From Chryseobacterium angstadtii (GTDB taxonomy: Bacteria > Bacteroidota > Bacteroidia > Flavobacteriales > Weeksellaceae), in assembly GCF_001045465.1 (NCBI RefSeq), contig NZ_LFND01000006.1:310001-374000 (forward strand): 64,000 nt of DNA. Reading direction: 5' to 3'. The translations under genes and the position numbers were made by a program. Positions 16,897-24,776 of the stretch are shown one piece after another; position 1 is the stretch's first letter, and each line of letters begins with the position of its first letter. The notes under the pieces were generated by a model. The model was not told the origin of the DNA, did no database searches, and saw only the letters and a program-made list of their open reading frames with translations.

Positions 16897-17820
16897 CTAG
16901 TTCAGAATAGTAAACTCAATATACGGCGGAATCCCATTATTTACCGGAAGCTGAACAGGTGGTCTGGTGTCCGACCCTCCTATTCTGTTACATTTTACAT
17001 AAATCTGAACAGGAAATGAAGTTGTGGTGATATAATTCACCATTACATTGTTATCACTCCAATACATTGCATCCGGCCTTGTAGAGTTGGGAGGTAGAAT
17101 ATCTACCTTAGAAACGACCTGTGAATTAGAGTTCTCAATTTTCATAAGACTGCAACTGGCATAGAAATCACTATCAGGAACAGACACTTGTCCCATTCTT
17201 CCCATATTGGCTATAATCCTGTAGGTCTTTCCTTGTGCCAGGTTAATGATATCGTTATTCGTTTTTGTAATATATCCGTTGGGGATATTATTAAATGTGA
17301 CTAACTGGTAAGTAATATTCACACCAGCTGTTGAAATATCCTGTAAAATGGTTCTATCTTTAGTGTATCTTACCGTTGTATTGAATGTGTCCGGCGGGCT
17401 TTCTAAAGTAGACCAAAAAGGCACTGCATCCGTACCGGAATTATACTGAAGCCTATCTAAAGTGGTATTGTAAATCATCGTAGATGCAGGTCTGAATCCC
17501 GGAGAAATATTATTATCTCTTTCTGAAGTAGTCAGTCTTGGGAAAACAAATCCTGATTGAGTCGTATTAAGATCTAATTTCCCTTTAGGGCTGGCAGTTC
17601 CTATTCCCACAGATCCTGTAGGCAGAACAATAAAGTCATCTGTCGACTGAACATCTGTAGGTGCTCCCGTAAGACTATTATTCTTTCCTCCATCTATATG
17701 AAGGGTACCTCTGGGATTGGTCGTATTAATTCCTACTTGTCCTTTTACCTTTACCAGGGCTGGAAGAGCAACTAATAATATTGCTGTATATATTGCTGTA
17801 TATATTGTATTACGTTTCAT
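16897..17820 (-). CDS. Secreted QVGINT-family protein A
   Basis: A protein of 307 residues from the ATG at 17820; the 12 in-frame codons upstream lack signal-peptide character and reach toward the next gene's stop. A signal peptide with a duplicated IYTA unit leads to QVGINTTNPRGTLHIDGGKN. Next come GSVGIGTASPKGKLDLN, a PRLTTSERD block, YNTTLDRLQYNSGTDAVPFW and a C-terminal part with NNIPNGYITK and GKTYRIIANMGRM. The same order of blocks is in the genes at 17832 and 18789. No sorting domain was seen. Probably a surface or extracellular protein; function unknown. Confidence 0.8.
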   Translation of the reverse strand: MKRNTIYTAIYTAILLVALPALVKVKGQVGINTTNPRGTLHIDGGKNNSLTGAPTDVQSTDDFIVLPTGSVGIGTASPKGKLDLNTTQSGFVFPRLTTSERDNNISPGFRPASTMIYNTTLDRLQYNSGTDAVPFWSTLESPPDTFNTTVRYTKDRTILQDISTAGVNITYQLVTFNNIPNGYITKTNNDIINLAQGKTYRIIANMGRMGQVSVPDSDFYASCSLMKIENSNSQVVSKVDILPPNSTRPDAMYWSDNNVMVNYITTTSFPVQIYVKCNRIGGSDTRPPVQLPVNNGIPPYIEFTILN

Positions 17821-17831
17821 ATAGAAGATAA

Positions 17832-18692
17832 TTAATTCATTATAGTGATAGACCATATAGGACTAATCCCCTTGTTTACAATAGAATACCCGGAAGTTGT
17901 TTTATAACAGCCCACATATACCTCTTGATCTGTGGTAGTCGTATCCAAATATGTAGACAAAATATTTGAATTATTCCAGTTAAGAGTAAAAGTCTGGGGT
18001 TGTATAGAAACATTAACGAGCTGTCCCACTCCTGATGCATTAATATTGCACCAGCTATGCCAGGTATCTGAAGATTCCATTCTTCCAATATTTACTTCCA
18101 GGCGATACGTTTTACCTTTAGCCAGCATGACTCTCCCATTGGACTGCATCGTAACATATCCGGGAGGAATATTGTTGAAAATTGGAGCCGGATCAAATAC
18201 TATCTGTGTGGTAGTAATACCATCATATGGAACTACCTGTTCCCCATCCGTTTTTTTAAATACTACAGATTTATTAACGGTCTCATTAACCAACTTCAGG
18301 GTAATCCAATTCGGAATTGCATCTGTACCTATATTTACTTGAATGGAAGCCGCATCAGTATTGTATATCATCGTTCCTTTTGGCCTTCTGCCAAGAGCAA
18401 TGGCATCCCGCTGCGCTGTATTTATTCTGGGTGGGAGAAAAGGTGATGATGTACTTTTTAAGTCTAGTTTCCCTTGTGGGGAAGTAGTTCCTATACCAAT
18501 TCTTCCATCAGAAGTTACGATAAAATCATTCTGCTGCTGTAATAAAGAGGGAGAACCTGTTGTAGGATTATCTTTGGCTCCGTCCACATGGAATGCACCT
18601 TGTGGAGCTGATGTATTGATTCCGACCTGAGCATTGGAGCGAATCAGAAAACCAATAGTTATATAAAAAACTAAAAAATATATTCTTTTCAT
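17832..18692 (-). CDS. Secreted QVGINT-family protein B
   Basis: A protein of 286 residues, paralogue of its two neighbours. Seen: a signal peptide ending near SNA-QV, QVGINTSAPQGAFHVDGAKD, GRIGIGTTSPQGKLDLKS, PRINTAQRD, a YNTDAASIQVNIGTDAIP block and a C-terminal FNNIPPGYVTM/GKTYRLEVNIGRM segment ending in TIMN. Each VGIGT unit carries a DGGKDN or GKLDL partner, so the N-terminal half looks like two related repeats. The gene ends 11 bp before the ATG of gene A, so the two are probably co-transcribed, B first. Function unknown. Confidence 0.8.
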   Translation of the reverse strand: MKRIYFLVFYITIGFLIRSNAQVGINTSAPQGAFHVDGAKDNPTTGSPSLLQQQNDFIVTSDGRIGIGTTSPQGKLDLKSTSSPFLPPRINTAQRDAIALGRRPKGTMIYNTDAASIQVNIGTDAIPNWITLKLVNETVNKSVVFKKTDGEQVVPYDGITTTQIVFDPAPIFNNIPPGYVTMQSNGRVMLAKGKTYRLEVNIGRMESSDTWHSWCNINASGVGQLVNVSIQPQTFTLNWNNSNILSTYLDTTTTDQEVYVGCYKTTSGYSIVNKGISPIWSITIMN

Positions 18693-18788
18693 AGCTTTAA
18701 AATTTTTAAAAGTTATTTAGATAATTGCTAAACCCGGGAACACCATCTACTTTTAGAGCATAGCATTGAGAATATCTATTTTGAATTA

Positions 18789-19646
18789 TTAATTCATGAT
18801 TGTAACACAGAATTTAGCAGGAATATCTAATGTAAAACTGGCAGAATTCCCTGTCACCTTTGTACATTTTATGCTTACTTTTTTTACAACTGATAAATTA
18901 TTATTAATATAAGCTGTAATAATGGGACTGTTGTTCCAATTGTTAAGCGAATAGTTGGAAGGCAATAGAGATGCAGTACCAATAACAGTATTGTCTTCCA
19001 TCAGATTGCACGACATTTCATTAGCATCAGAGAATTCAACTTTTCCCATATCAACATCTATTTTATATGTTTTTCCGGGAGCAAGGCCCAGAGTCGTACT
19101 ATTGATTTTAGTAATATATCCGTTGGGTATATTATTAAAAAGAGGAGCATCAAGATTAAAAGTGAGGTCTGTTGGTGAGGTCCCCACATTTTGTACTGTT
19201 CCTTTTTGATAGAGAACTGTTCTGTTAATTGTCAAGCTGGTGATATCAAGATTTTTCCAAACAGGAACAGCATCTGTCCCTGCATTAATCTGGAAATAGT
19301 TGGTATCGGTATTATATACCAAACTCCCGGGAGGTCTATTTCCTGTGGGAATCCCATTTCTTTGTATTGTTGTCATTCTAGGGGGAATAAACCCCAAGCT
19401 GTTACTTTTCAAATCAACAACTCCTTGAGGAGATATGGTTCCTGCACCAAGCCATCCTTCATTGGTAATCACTACATCATTGCTCTGCATGGCACTTGAA
19501 GGCAATCCGGAAGAGGGATTATCTTTACCTCCATCAACATGCAGAACAGAAGAAGGAGCTGGTGATTGTGTATCAATTCCAATCTGAGAAAACACACTGA
19601 TACTCAATGTGAGTAGTAACGGACTGATTAAAAATTTCTTTTTCAT
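18789..19646 (-). CDS. Secreted QVGINT-family protein C
   Basis: A protein of 285 residues, closest in layout to protein B. A signal peptide is followed by QIGIDTQSPAPSSVLHVDGG, a divergent second unit (WLGAGTISPQGVVDLKSN), PRMTTIQRN, NTDTNYFQINAGTDAVPVW, and a C-terminal FNNIPNGYITK/GKTYKIDVDMGKVEFSD ending in CVTIMN. Conserved cysteines (MSCNL; SIKCTK) also occur in A (ASCSL; YVKCNR) and, shifted, in B (SWCNI; YVGCYK), suggesting a shared disulfide in the C-terminal domain. It is 96 bp upstream of gene B. Function unknown. Confidence 0.8.
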   Translation of the reverse strand: MKKKFLISPLLLTLSISVFSQIGIDTQSPAPSSVLHVDGGKDNPSSGLPSSAMQSNDVVITNEGWLGAGTISPQGVVDLKSNSLGFIPPRMTTIQRNGIPTGNRPPGSLVYNTDTNYFQINAGTDAVPVWKNLDITSLTINRTVLYQKGTVQNVGTSPTDLTFNLDAPLFNNIPNGYITKINSTTLGLAPGKTYKIDVDMGKVEFSDANEMSCNLMEDNTVIGTASLLPSNYSLNNWNNSPIITAYINNNLSVVKKVSIKCTKVTGNSASFTLDIPAKFCVTIMN

Positions 19647-19844
19647 TTTTCTGTTAGTTTTAATAGGGTAATAAATAATGGCGAGATGTTAGGAGAATGG
19701 AGGTATATTCCATTTTGATATAAAACATACCTCCGGATTCATTTCAGGAAAGCTAAAGCTTCTATTTAAAATTAATTACAAGAAAACATTACTTAGGATT
19801 GAGATGAATATTCTGAATATTTAAAATTTGTGTTTTTATCCTGT

Positions 19845-20924
19845 TTATTGTACTCTTTGAATGGTCATTCTTATGTGGTGATAATTGTTGGAGGATGAAG
19901 GGACATTGTAATCTGACACTACAAAATAACTAATCCTATACCAACGTCTGTCATTTATTATAAGATTAATCTCTATAAGATCCGGATCAGTATTATGCAT
20001 ATGGCCAAACATTGATGAAAGTTCTACAACCTGCCCTGTCCCTATATTCATTTCTTTATAGGAAGGACTACCAGAAAATCCCTTCACCTGAACCTTAACA
20101 TCTATAGGTAATCCTGTTATATTTTTTACCTTTATAATGTATGTATAATCCATAGATCCATTTTTCATGAGATTCATTTGTAAACCTTCTATTACAGGTA
20201 GATCTGCAAGAAATTCACTAGCCAATTGATAGGACGCCATATCATTCATTCTGATCTTACCATAATAAGACTGAGTTTGCCCAAGCTGTAAAACATCTCC
20301 TGAAATCGCAGCCTGACAGCTTTTTCCTAAAAAGTTCAGATTAAAAAAAGCAGTGGAAGGAGAAGACTGTGCCGGGGTTCCGCTAAGATCATATACAAGC
20401 TCTCCTTTCCCATTCGTTAATACTCCCGGACGAAGCGTTGCAGTCAACCCTGTATTTCCCGTGGATGCCACCGGAGCTCCGGAAGGATAACTTCCTCCGT
20501 TTCCTCCTGTATAAGGAACTACCATTGTTCCGCTGTAGGGCATTCCTGCCGTAAAAAAAGGTGGACTAAAGTAAGCATTTGCACAATCAAATCCGGCAAT
20601 GGAAGGGGAAATAGTGGAAGATGAAGTGAAGGCTCTCCATTCCGTACCATTCCAATAATGATAGCCTTCAGTTTTCAGATTACCCGTTCCTAAATTGTAC
20701 ACCAGTAATCCCACTGCCGGTAAAGGAATGGTAACCTGGTCTATCGATGACTGCAGGGACACTTTAGGGGCCAGAAAACCTTTTTTCCCTTCCGTTGGTA
20801 AAGAAGAAACATCCAGGTGCAGAATAGAAGATGGATCTGGCTGTTTTGTACCGATTCCAACCTGGGAAAGTACATGAGTATTGCATGTAAATAATACAAT
20901 CCCCACTGAAAATATTCTTTTCAT
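19845..20924 (-). CDS. Secreted QVGIGT-family protein D with a second C-terminal type
   Basis: A protein of 359 residues. A signal peptide (MKRIFSVGIVLFTCNTHVLS) is followed by QVGIGTKQPDPSSILHLDVS, a block ending GYHYWNGTEWRAF, and a long Gly/Ser/Pro/Thr-rich middle (about 100-200) that looks like an Ig-like or low-complexity linker. The C-terminal domain (LADLPVIEGLQMNL to TIQRVQ) is shared with the 14093 protein, not with A-C. So the same N-terminal start is joined to different C-terminal modules. No known enzyme motif was seen. It is probably surface-exposed. First gene of the D-C-B-A run on the minus strand. Confidence 0.8.
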   Translation of the reverse strand: MKRIFSVGIVLFTCNTHVLSQVGIGTKQPDPSSILHLDVSSLPTEGKKGFLAPKVSLQSSIDQVTIPLPAVGLLVYNLGTGNLKTEGYHYWNGTEWRAFTSSSTISPSIAGFDCANAYFSPPFFTAGMPYSGTMVVPYTGGNGGSYPSGAPVASTGNTGLTATLRPGVLTNGKGELVYDLSGTPAQSSPSTAFFNLNFLGKSCQAAISGDVLQLGQTQSYYGKIRMNDMASYQLASEFLADLPVIEGLQMNLMKNGSMDYTYIIKVKNITGLPIDVKVQVKGFSGSPSYKEMNIGTGQVVELSSMFGHMHNTDPDLIEINLIINDRRWYRISYFVVSDYNVPSSSNNYHHIRMTIQRVQ

Positions 20925-21007
20925 TTTGTGTTTTTAGATAATTATGTTTTGTGTTTTAAAAATAATTTCAGCCTGTATAAACTATAAAATGCTACTCGCA
21001 GAAGCTA

Positions 21008-21082
21008 TCACAAATAATACACCTGCCCGTTGACATAAGTATATAGGACAATCGTCATCAAAGAAAATGTATTCATTTTCAT
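21008..21082 (-). pseudogene. Signal-peptide relic (second copy)
   Basis: The ATG at 21082 gives 24 codons, MKMNTFSLMTIVLYTYVNGQ-VYYL, then TGA. The hydrophobic core followed by NGQV is the same join seen at the start of the QVGINT proteins, but the rest of the gene is missing. Probably the 5' remnant of another family member. Confidence 0.4.
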
Positions 21083-21160
21083 AGTATTAAATTTACACGG
21101 TTGACTTTTGTATTATGATAAAATAAATACAGAGAGAAATAGCTCCAAAAAAATAAAACC

Positions 21161-21229
21161 ATGGATAAGGGTAAGGATAAAGGTAAGGATAAGGGTAAGT
21201 ATAAAATATATCATAATCAATATTTTTGA
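21161..21229 (+). repeat. 12-bp tandem repeat within a 22-codon frame
   Basis: The unit GATAAGGGTAAG is repeated three times (one copy GATAAAGGTAAG) from 21164 to 21199. It is in frame with an ATG at 21161, giving MDKGKDKGKDKGKYKIYHNQ-YF and a stop at 21227-21229. Whether it is translated is unknown; the repeat itself is plain. Confidence 0.6.
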
Positions 21230-21596
21230 TTGTCTTTATGAATGATTAGTCCATCTTAATCGCCCAAGTTCTCCTTGATTTTTTTACTCTTTGTGATTTA
21301 TTACTATTGGGTGTAAGAATTTTGAGTAAGTACATAAAAGTACTTATCATCAGTAAATGGGTGTGTTTTTTTCATCTGTTTTTTTTAAAGTTATCGCAAT
21401 ATTAATTGTATAAGAGAACAGCTTTTAAATCAAAAAAAAATTCCTTTATAAAATATATTGCAAACCTATACAAATTAATTTTCGAAGAAAATGACTCATA
21501 TGGGTCATTTTTAGAAATGAATAGAAAAAACACCATGGATCAGGTATTTCTGAGCTCCGTAAGTTACAACAACCGGAAGAAGAGAACACAAAAAAA

Positions 21597-21622
21597 CCTC
21601 TGATATTTCTAGTTCTCAGAGG
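21597..21622 (-). terminator. Terminator of the polyol operon
   Basis: Arms CCTCTGA (21597-21603) and TCAGAGG (21616-21622), with an A-run on the left (21590-21596) that becomes a U-run on the minus strand. It lies 27 bp past the fructokinase stop. Confidence 0.7.
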
Positions 21623-21648
21623 TTTTACTTGTTATATCTTCCTTGAAT

Positions 21649-22572
21649 TTAAAAACTCAAAGCCGACAACGGATGACTTTCTTTAAACTGAAGAAATTCT
21701 TTCAGCGTATACTCCGGGCACGCGCCTTCCTGTGAGGTGATGAACGCTCCCAGAGAAACCGCCTGAGCCATAATTTCATGAGCTGAAGCTTCTTTCTGTA
21801 ATCTTTTTGATAAAAATCCGGCTAAAAATGAATCACCGCTTCCAACCGTATCTTTGACCTCAACGGGAATGGTAGGATACAGATAGAAGTTGTCTTCATA
21901 GGCATACAAAGCCCCTTTACTTCCTTTGGAGACAATGATTTCTTTAATCCCAAATTTATCCTGCAGGTATCTGATGCTGTCTTTTTCATCCTTATATTCT
22001 TTATTTAAAAAATCCAGCATCATACGGAGTTCAGCCTTATTGAATTTAGCCAGCTGTGTTTTATGTAAAAGTTCATTAATCATCCTGATCTCATAATAAG
22101 GTTCTCTTAAATTGATGTCAAAAACATTGTAAGAACTTATTTCCAGCATTTCAAACAAAGTATTTCTCGATTTTTCGTTCCGGGCAGCCAGTGTTCCGAA
22201 AACTAAAGCATCAGCTGTATCCAGTACTTTTTTGTTTTCCTGAGTGGTTTCAATAAAATCCCAGGCCACATTTTCTACAATATCATAATGAGCATCGTTG
22301 TTTTCATCCACCATTGCAATGACGGTACTTGTGGGATGTTCCTTCGTGATCTGGATTTGATCCGTAGAAATCTGCCAGTCTTTAATTTTCTGCAAGATAC
22401 CATGACCCAGTTCGTCATCTCCTACACTGCTGATCATTTCTACATTCAGTCCCATTTTAAAAAGGTGATAAGCTACATTAAAGGGAGCTCCGCCAATTCT
22501 CCTCTGTTCCCCCGGAAATATATCCCAAAGAACTTCTCCAAAGCAAACTGCTTTATATTTTTTGTCTTCCAT
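21649..22572 (-). CDS. Fructokinase-like PfkB carbohydrate kinase
   Basis: A protein of 307 residues that should phosphorylate fructose (or a related ketose) to fructose 6-phosphate. Seen: the PfkB N-terminal glycine block (RRIGGAPFNVAYHLFKMG) and the C-terminal ATP/anion-hole signature DTVGSGDSFLAGFL with the catalytic aspartate in GSGDSF. It is the last gene of the polyol unit, downstream of the dehydrogenase that would make the ketose. This supports fructose as substrate. Start at the ATG at 22572. Confidence 0.88.
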   Translation of the reverse strand: MEDKKYKAVCFGEVLWDIFPGEQRRIGGAPFNVAYHLFKMGLNVEMISSVGDDELGHGILQKIKDWQISTDQIQITKEHPTSTVIAMVDENNDAHYDIVENVAWDFIETTQENKKVLDTADALVFGTLAARNEKSRNTLFEMLEISSYNVFDINLREPYYEIRMINELLHKTQLAKFNKAELRMMLDFLNKEYKDEKDSIRYLQDKFGIKEIIVSKGSKGALYAYEDNFYLYPTIPVEVKDTVGSGDSFLAGFLSKRLQKEASAHEIMAQAVSLGAFITSQEGACPEYTLKEFLQFKESHPLSALSF

Positions 22573-22663
22573 GATCAGTTAAATTATAGGTTCAAATAGA
22601 TAAGTTTTGTTTTATGATATCAGTAAATTACTAAAAATTGTATTGTTTTATGCTTTTTTATCT

Positions 22664-23398
22664 TTAAAATGAATAGGCCTGAACAGAAAACTGAAGAAAC
22701 GCATTATTGTTTACCGGATTCCACATCGCCCATATTCCCACAGGAATTTTGTATCCTTCAATGGTAAAACTTTTAGAAACAATAAGGCTTATTTCATTGA
22801 ATCCCGCATCTTTTGCAAAGAAATTATTCTTTTCCCCGTTGGTGTTATTCAGGGCAAAGCTGTAGCCTACCCTTCCACGAACTTCCAGGCTTTCTTTTTT
22901 GTACATAGGATATTCTCCCGAAACAAAAGTGGAATATTTATTTTCTGTATTGATGCTGTTCCGGTCTCTCCCGAAAACCACCGTATTCCAGCTGAGAACC
23001 AAAGGAAATTGCTCACTCATCGTGTAATAGGATCTGAAATCCCAAAAACGTCCGGTTTCGCGGGCAGAATAATTAAAATATTCCTTATTGTTATACGTAG
23101 CACCGGGAGAAAAGTTATAAATATCCCATAACTCCAAAACCAGTTTCTTGTTTTTATATCCTATGTAATGATTAAATTCCTTGTAAGAACCATCAAAATT
23201 ACCACCTCCCCAAAATCCTCCGTAGAAATTTTTAAAATCCAGATGTACATCTCCGGTATAAATGAATCCGGCCGATACTTCAAGCCCTCTCCAGAGATGA
23301 CTGTTTCTGAGCTGTAAGGCAGAATGCAGCTCCTGTGCGCTCAACGATATATTTCCTATGACTGCCGAGAAAAAGAATAACAGATTATATTTAAGCAT
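22664..23398 (-). CDS. Outer-membrane barrel-like protein of the polyol operon (TorF-like)
   Basis: A protein of 244 residues from the ATG at 23398; a longer in-frame start at 23461 would fall inside the MFS gene and lacks a signal. A signal peptide ends near SLSA-QE. The mature part is strand-like with many aromatic residues and ends in F: NSHLWRGLEVSAGF, GGFWGGGNFDGSYKEFNHYI, FLQFSVQAYSF. The layout resembles the TorF-type putative porins. With the permease beside it, it is likely the outer-membrane entry route for the sugar alcohol. That role is inferred from context. Confidence 0.7.
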   Translation of the reverse strand: MLKYNLLFFFSAVIGNISLSAQELHSALQLRNSHLWRGLEVSAGFIYTGDVHLDFKNFYGGFWGGGNFDGSYKEFNHYIGYKNKKLVLELWDIYNFSPGATYNNKEYFNYSARETGRFWDFRSYYTMSEQFPLVLSWNTVVFGRDRNSINTENKYSTFVSGEYPMYKKESLEVRGRVGYSFALNNTNGEKNNFFAKDAGFNEISLIVSKSFTIEGYKIPVGIWAMWNPVNNNAFLQFSVQAYSF

Positions 23399-23423
23399 AT
23401 TGTGTTTTTTTAATGAAATAATA

Positions 23424-24770
23424 TCAGATAAGAAGGTCTTTCTCGCGGATACGGGATCCAAACAGCGCGTAAGCCAGCATCAATAATTCACAGATCACTG
23501 TAAGAAACCAGGTCCATCTCCATGATCCGAAAGCATCTGCTAAACCACCTTGAATTAATGTAAAGACAGCACCGCCAAATACCGCAGAAATAAAGATTCC
23601 CGAAGCTTTTGATGTATATTTATTCAATCCTTTTATAGACAGCGAATAAATACAGCTCCACATCGAAGAATGCAGAAGCCCTATAGCTACCAGAAACCAT
23701 AAATTCTGTGTAATCATAGACACTACAGCAAGTATCGCAGCCAAAACAGTGGTGACCGCCAGCTGTGTTCTTGCAGAAATCTTACTAAAAAAACTTGATA
23801 CAGCCCTCCCTATAAGAAATCCGCCCCAATATAAAGTGGAAAGTAAAGCATGAATTCCCAGGTCCATTCCTCCGATAATAATATCTGTTTTCCCGAAAAA
23901 TGTAATCGGGTGACCGGAATCCATCAGTTCAAATGCATACAGGTTGATGTTGGCTCCAATGGCCACTTCGGTTCCTACATAAAAGAAAATAGCAAGAACG
24001 CCCAGTACAAAATGTCTGAAGGACCAGATGCTTCTTTCCAGCTTTTCTCCTGCAACGGCTCTGGTATGGGCAATATCGGGAAGATGAAGCCTTTTGGTGA
24101 TCACCATAATCACCAATATGCACAGTATCAGTATAGAAAGAGGCAGAAGCAGCTGTCTGATCTCTATATTTTCGATGGAAATCCCGCTAAACATGACAAC
24201 GGTAACGAAAAACGGTGCGGAAGTTGTTCCAATGGAATTAATAGCCGTTAAAATATTCAGTCGCTGTACAGGCTGAGTTCCTTTCAGTTCGTATGAAGCC
24301 GCATAAGGGTTTACGACCACCTGAATAATAGCCGCAGAAGTCCCCATTAAATACGACCCAATCACAAAAATCACGAAACCGAAAGGAATCACAGCATCTT
24401 TAATGGTAAAGTTGAGATCCGGGTATTGGTAACCAAACCATGATGAACACAGATACATCATCAGTCCCGAGATCATAAAGAAAAGTCCACGGAGAATGGT
24501 ATTTTTATATCCGAAAGCATTCACCCACTTACTTCCCAAAGTTCCGTTCAGTAAATAACCCAGAAAAAAGAAAAAGGAAATTAAGGTCGTGAACGTATTT
24601 TTAAGTCCTCCGGCATGGCTGAGAAAAGTAAATTTCAAAGGGGCCTGCAGTTGCTCATTCACTGTGGTCAGAAAGCCCACAATGAAGTAAATGAATGTTA
24701 TAATAACAAATGGCAGGATCGGGTTATTGGCCTTGGATCCTGAAGGCTGGATGTCTGGATTGATAATCAT
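23424..24770 (-). CDS. Sugar MFS permease (FucP/GluP-like)
   Basis: A protein of 448 residues with about 12 hydrophobic segments. Motifs of the fucose/glucose-galactose permease family are visible: FVIITFIYFIVGFLTTVNEQ in segment 1, FFFFLGYLLNGTLGSKWVN and VNPYAASYELKGT. It should import a sugar or polyol with protons across the inner membrane. It lies 6 bp from the dehydrogenase gene and just before the outer-membrane gene, in one operon. The specificity is not readable; the neighbouring polyol dehydrogenase points to a sugar alcohol such as mannitol. Confidence 0.88.
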   Translation of the reverse strand: MIINPDIQPSGSKANNPILPFVIITFIYFIVGFLTTVNEQLQAPLKFTFLSHAGGLKNTFTTLISFFFFLGYLLNGTLGSKWVNAFGYKNTILRGLFFMISGLMMYLCSSWFGYQYPDLNFTIKDAVIPFGFVIFVIGSYLMGTSAAIIQVVVNPYAASYELKGTQPVQRLNILTAINSIGTTSAPFFVTVVMFSGISIENIEIRQLLLPLSILILCILVIMVITKRLHLPDIAHTRAVAGEKLERSIWSFRHFVLGVLAIFFYVGTEVAIGANINLYAFELMDSGHPITFFGKTDIIIGGMDLGIHALLSTLYWGGFLIGRAVSSFFSKISARTQLAVTTVLAAILAVVSMITQNLWFLVAIGLLHSSMWSCIYSLSIKGLNKYTSKASGIFISAVFGGAVFTLIQGGLADAFGSWRWTWFLTVICELLMLAYALFGSRIREKDLLI

Positions 24771-24776
24771 AGTGTT

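Larger units (their letters stand above)
20925..21648. other. Intergenic stretch with relic, tandem repeat and palindrome
   Basis: No convincing full gene in 724 bp. It holds a signal-peptide relic (21008-21082), a 12-bp tandem repeat (21161-21199), a near-perfect palindrome at 21488-21512 (AAAATGACTCATATGGGTCA and on) and the terminator at 21597. A 65-codon frame at 21406-21603 starts with TTG, has no recognisable pattern and runs into the terminator, so it was left out. Confidence 0.4.

Noticed and set aside
21406..21603. 65-codon plus-strand frame
   Set aside because: Starts with TTG, runs into the terminator stem and has no recognisable pattern.
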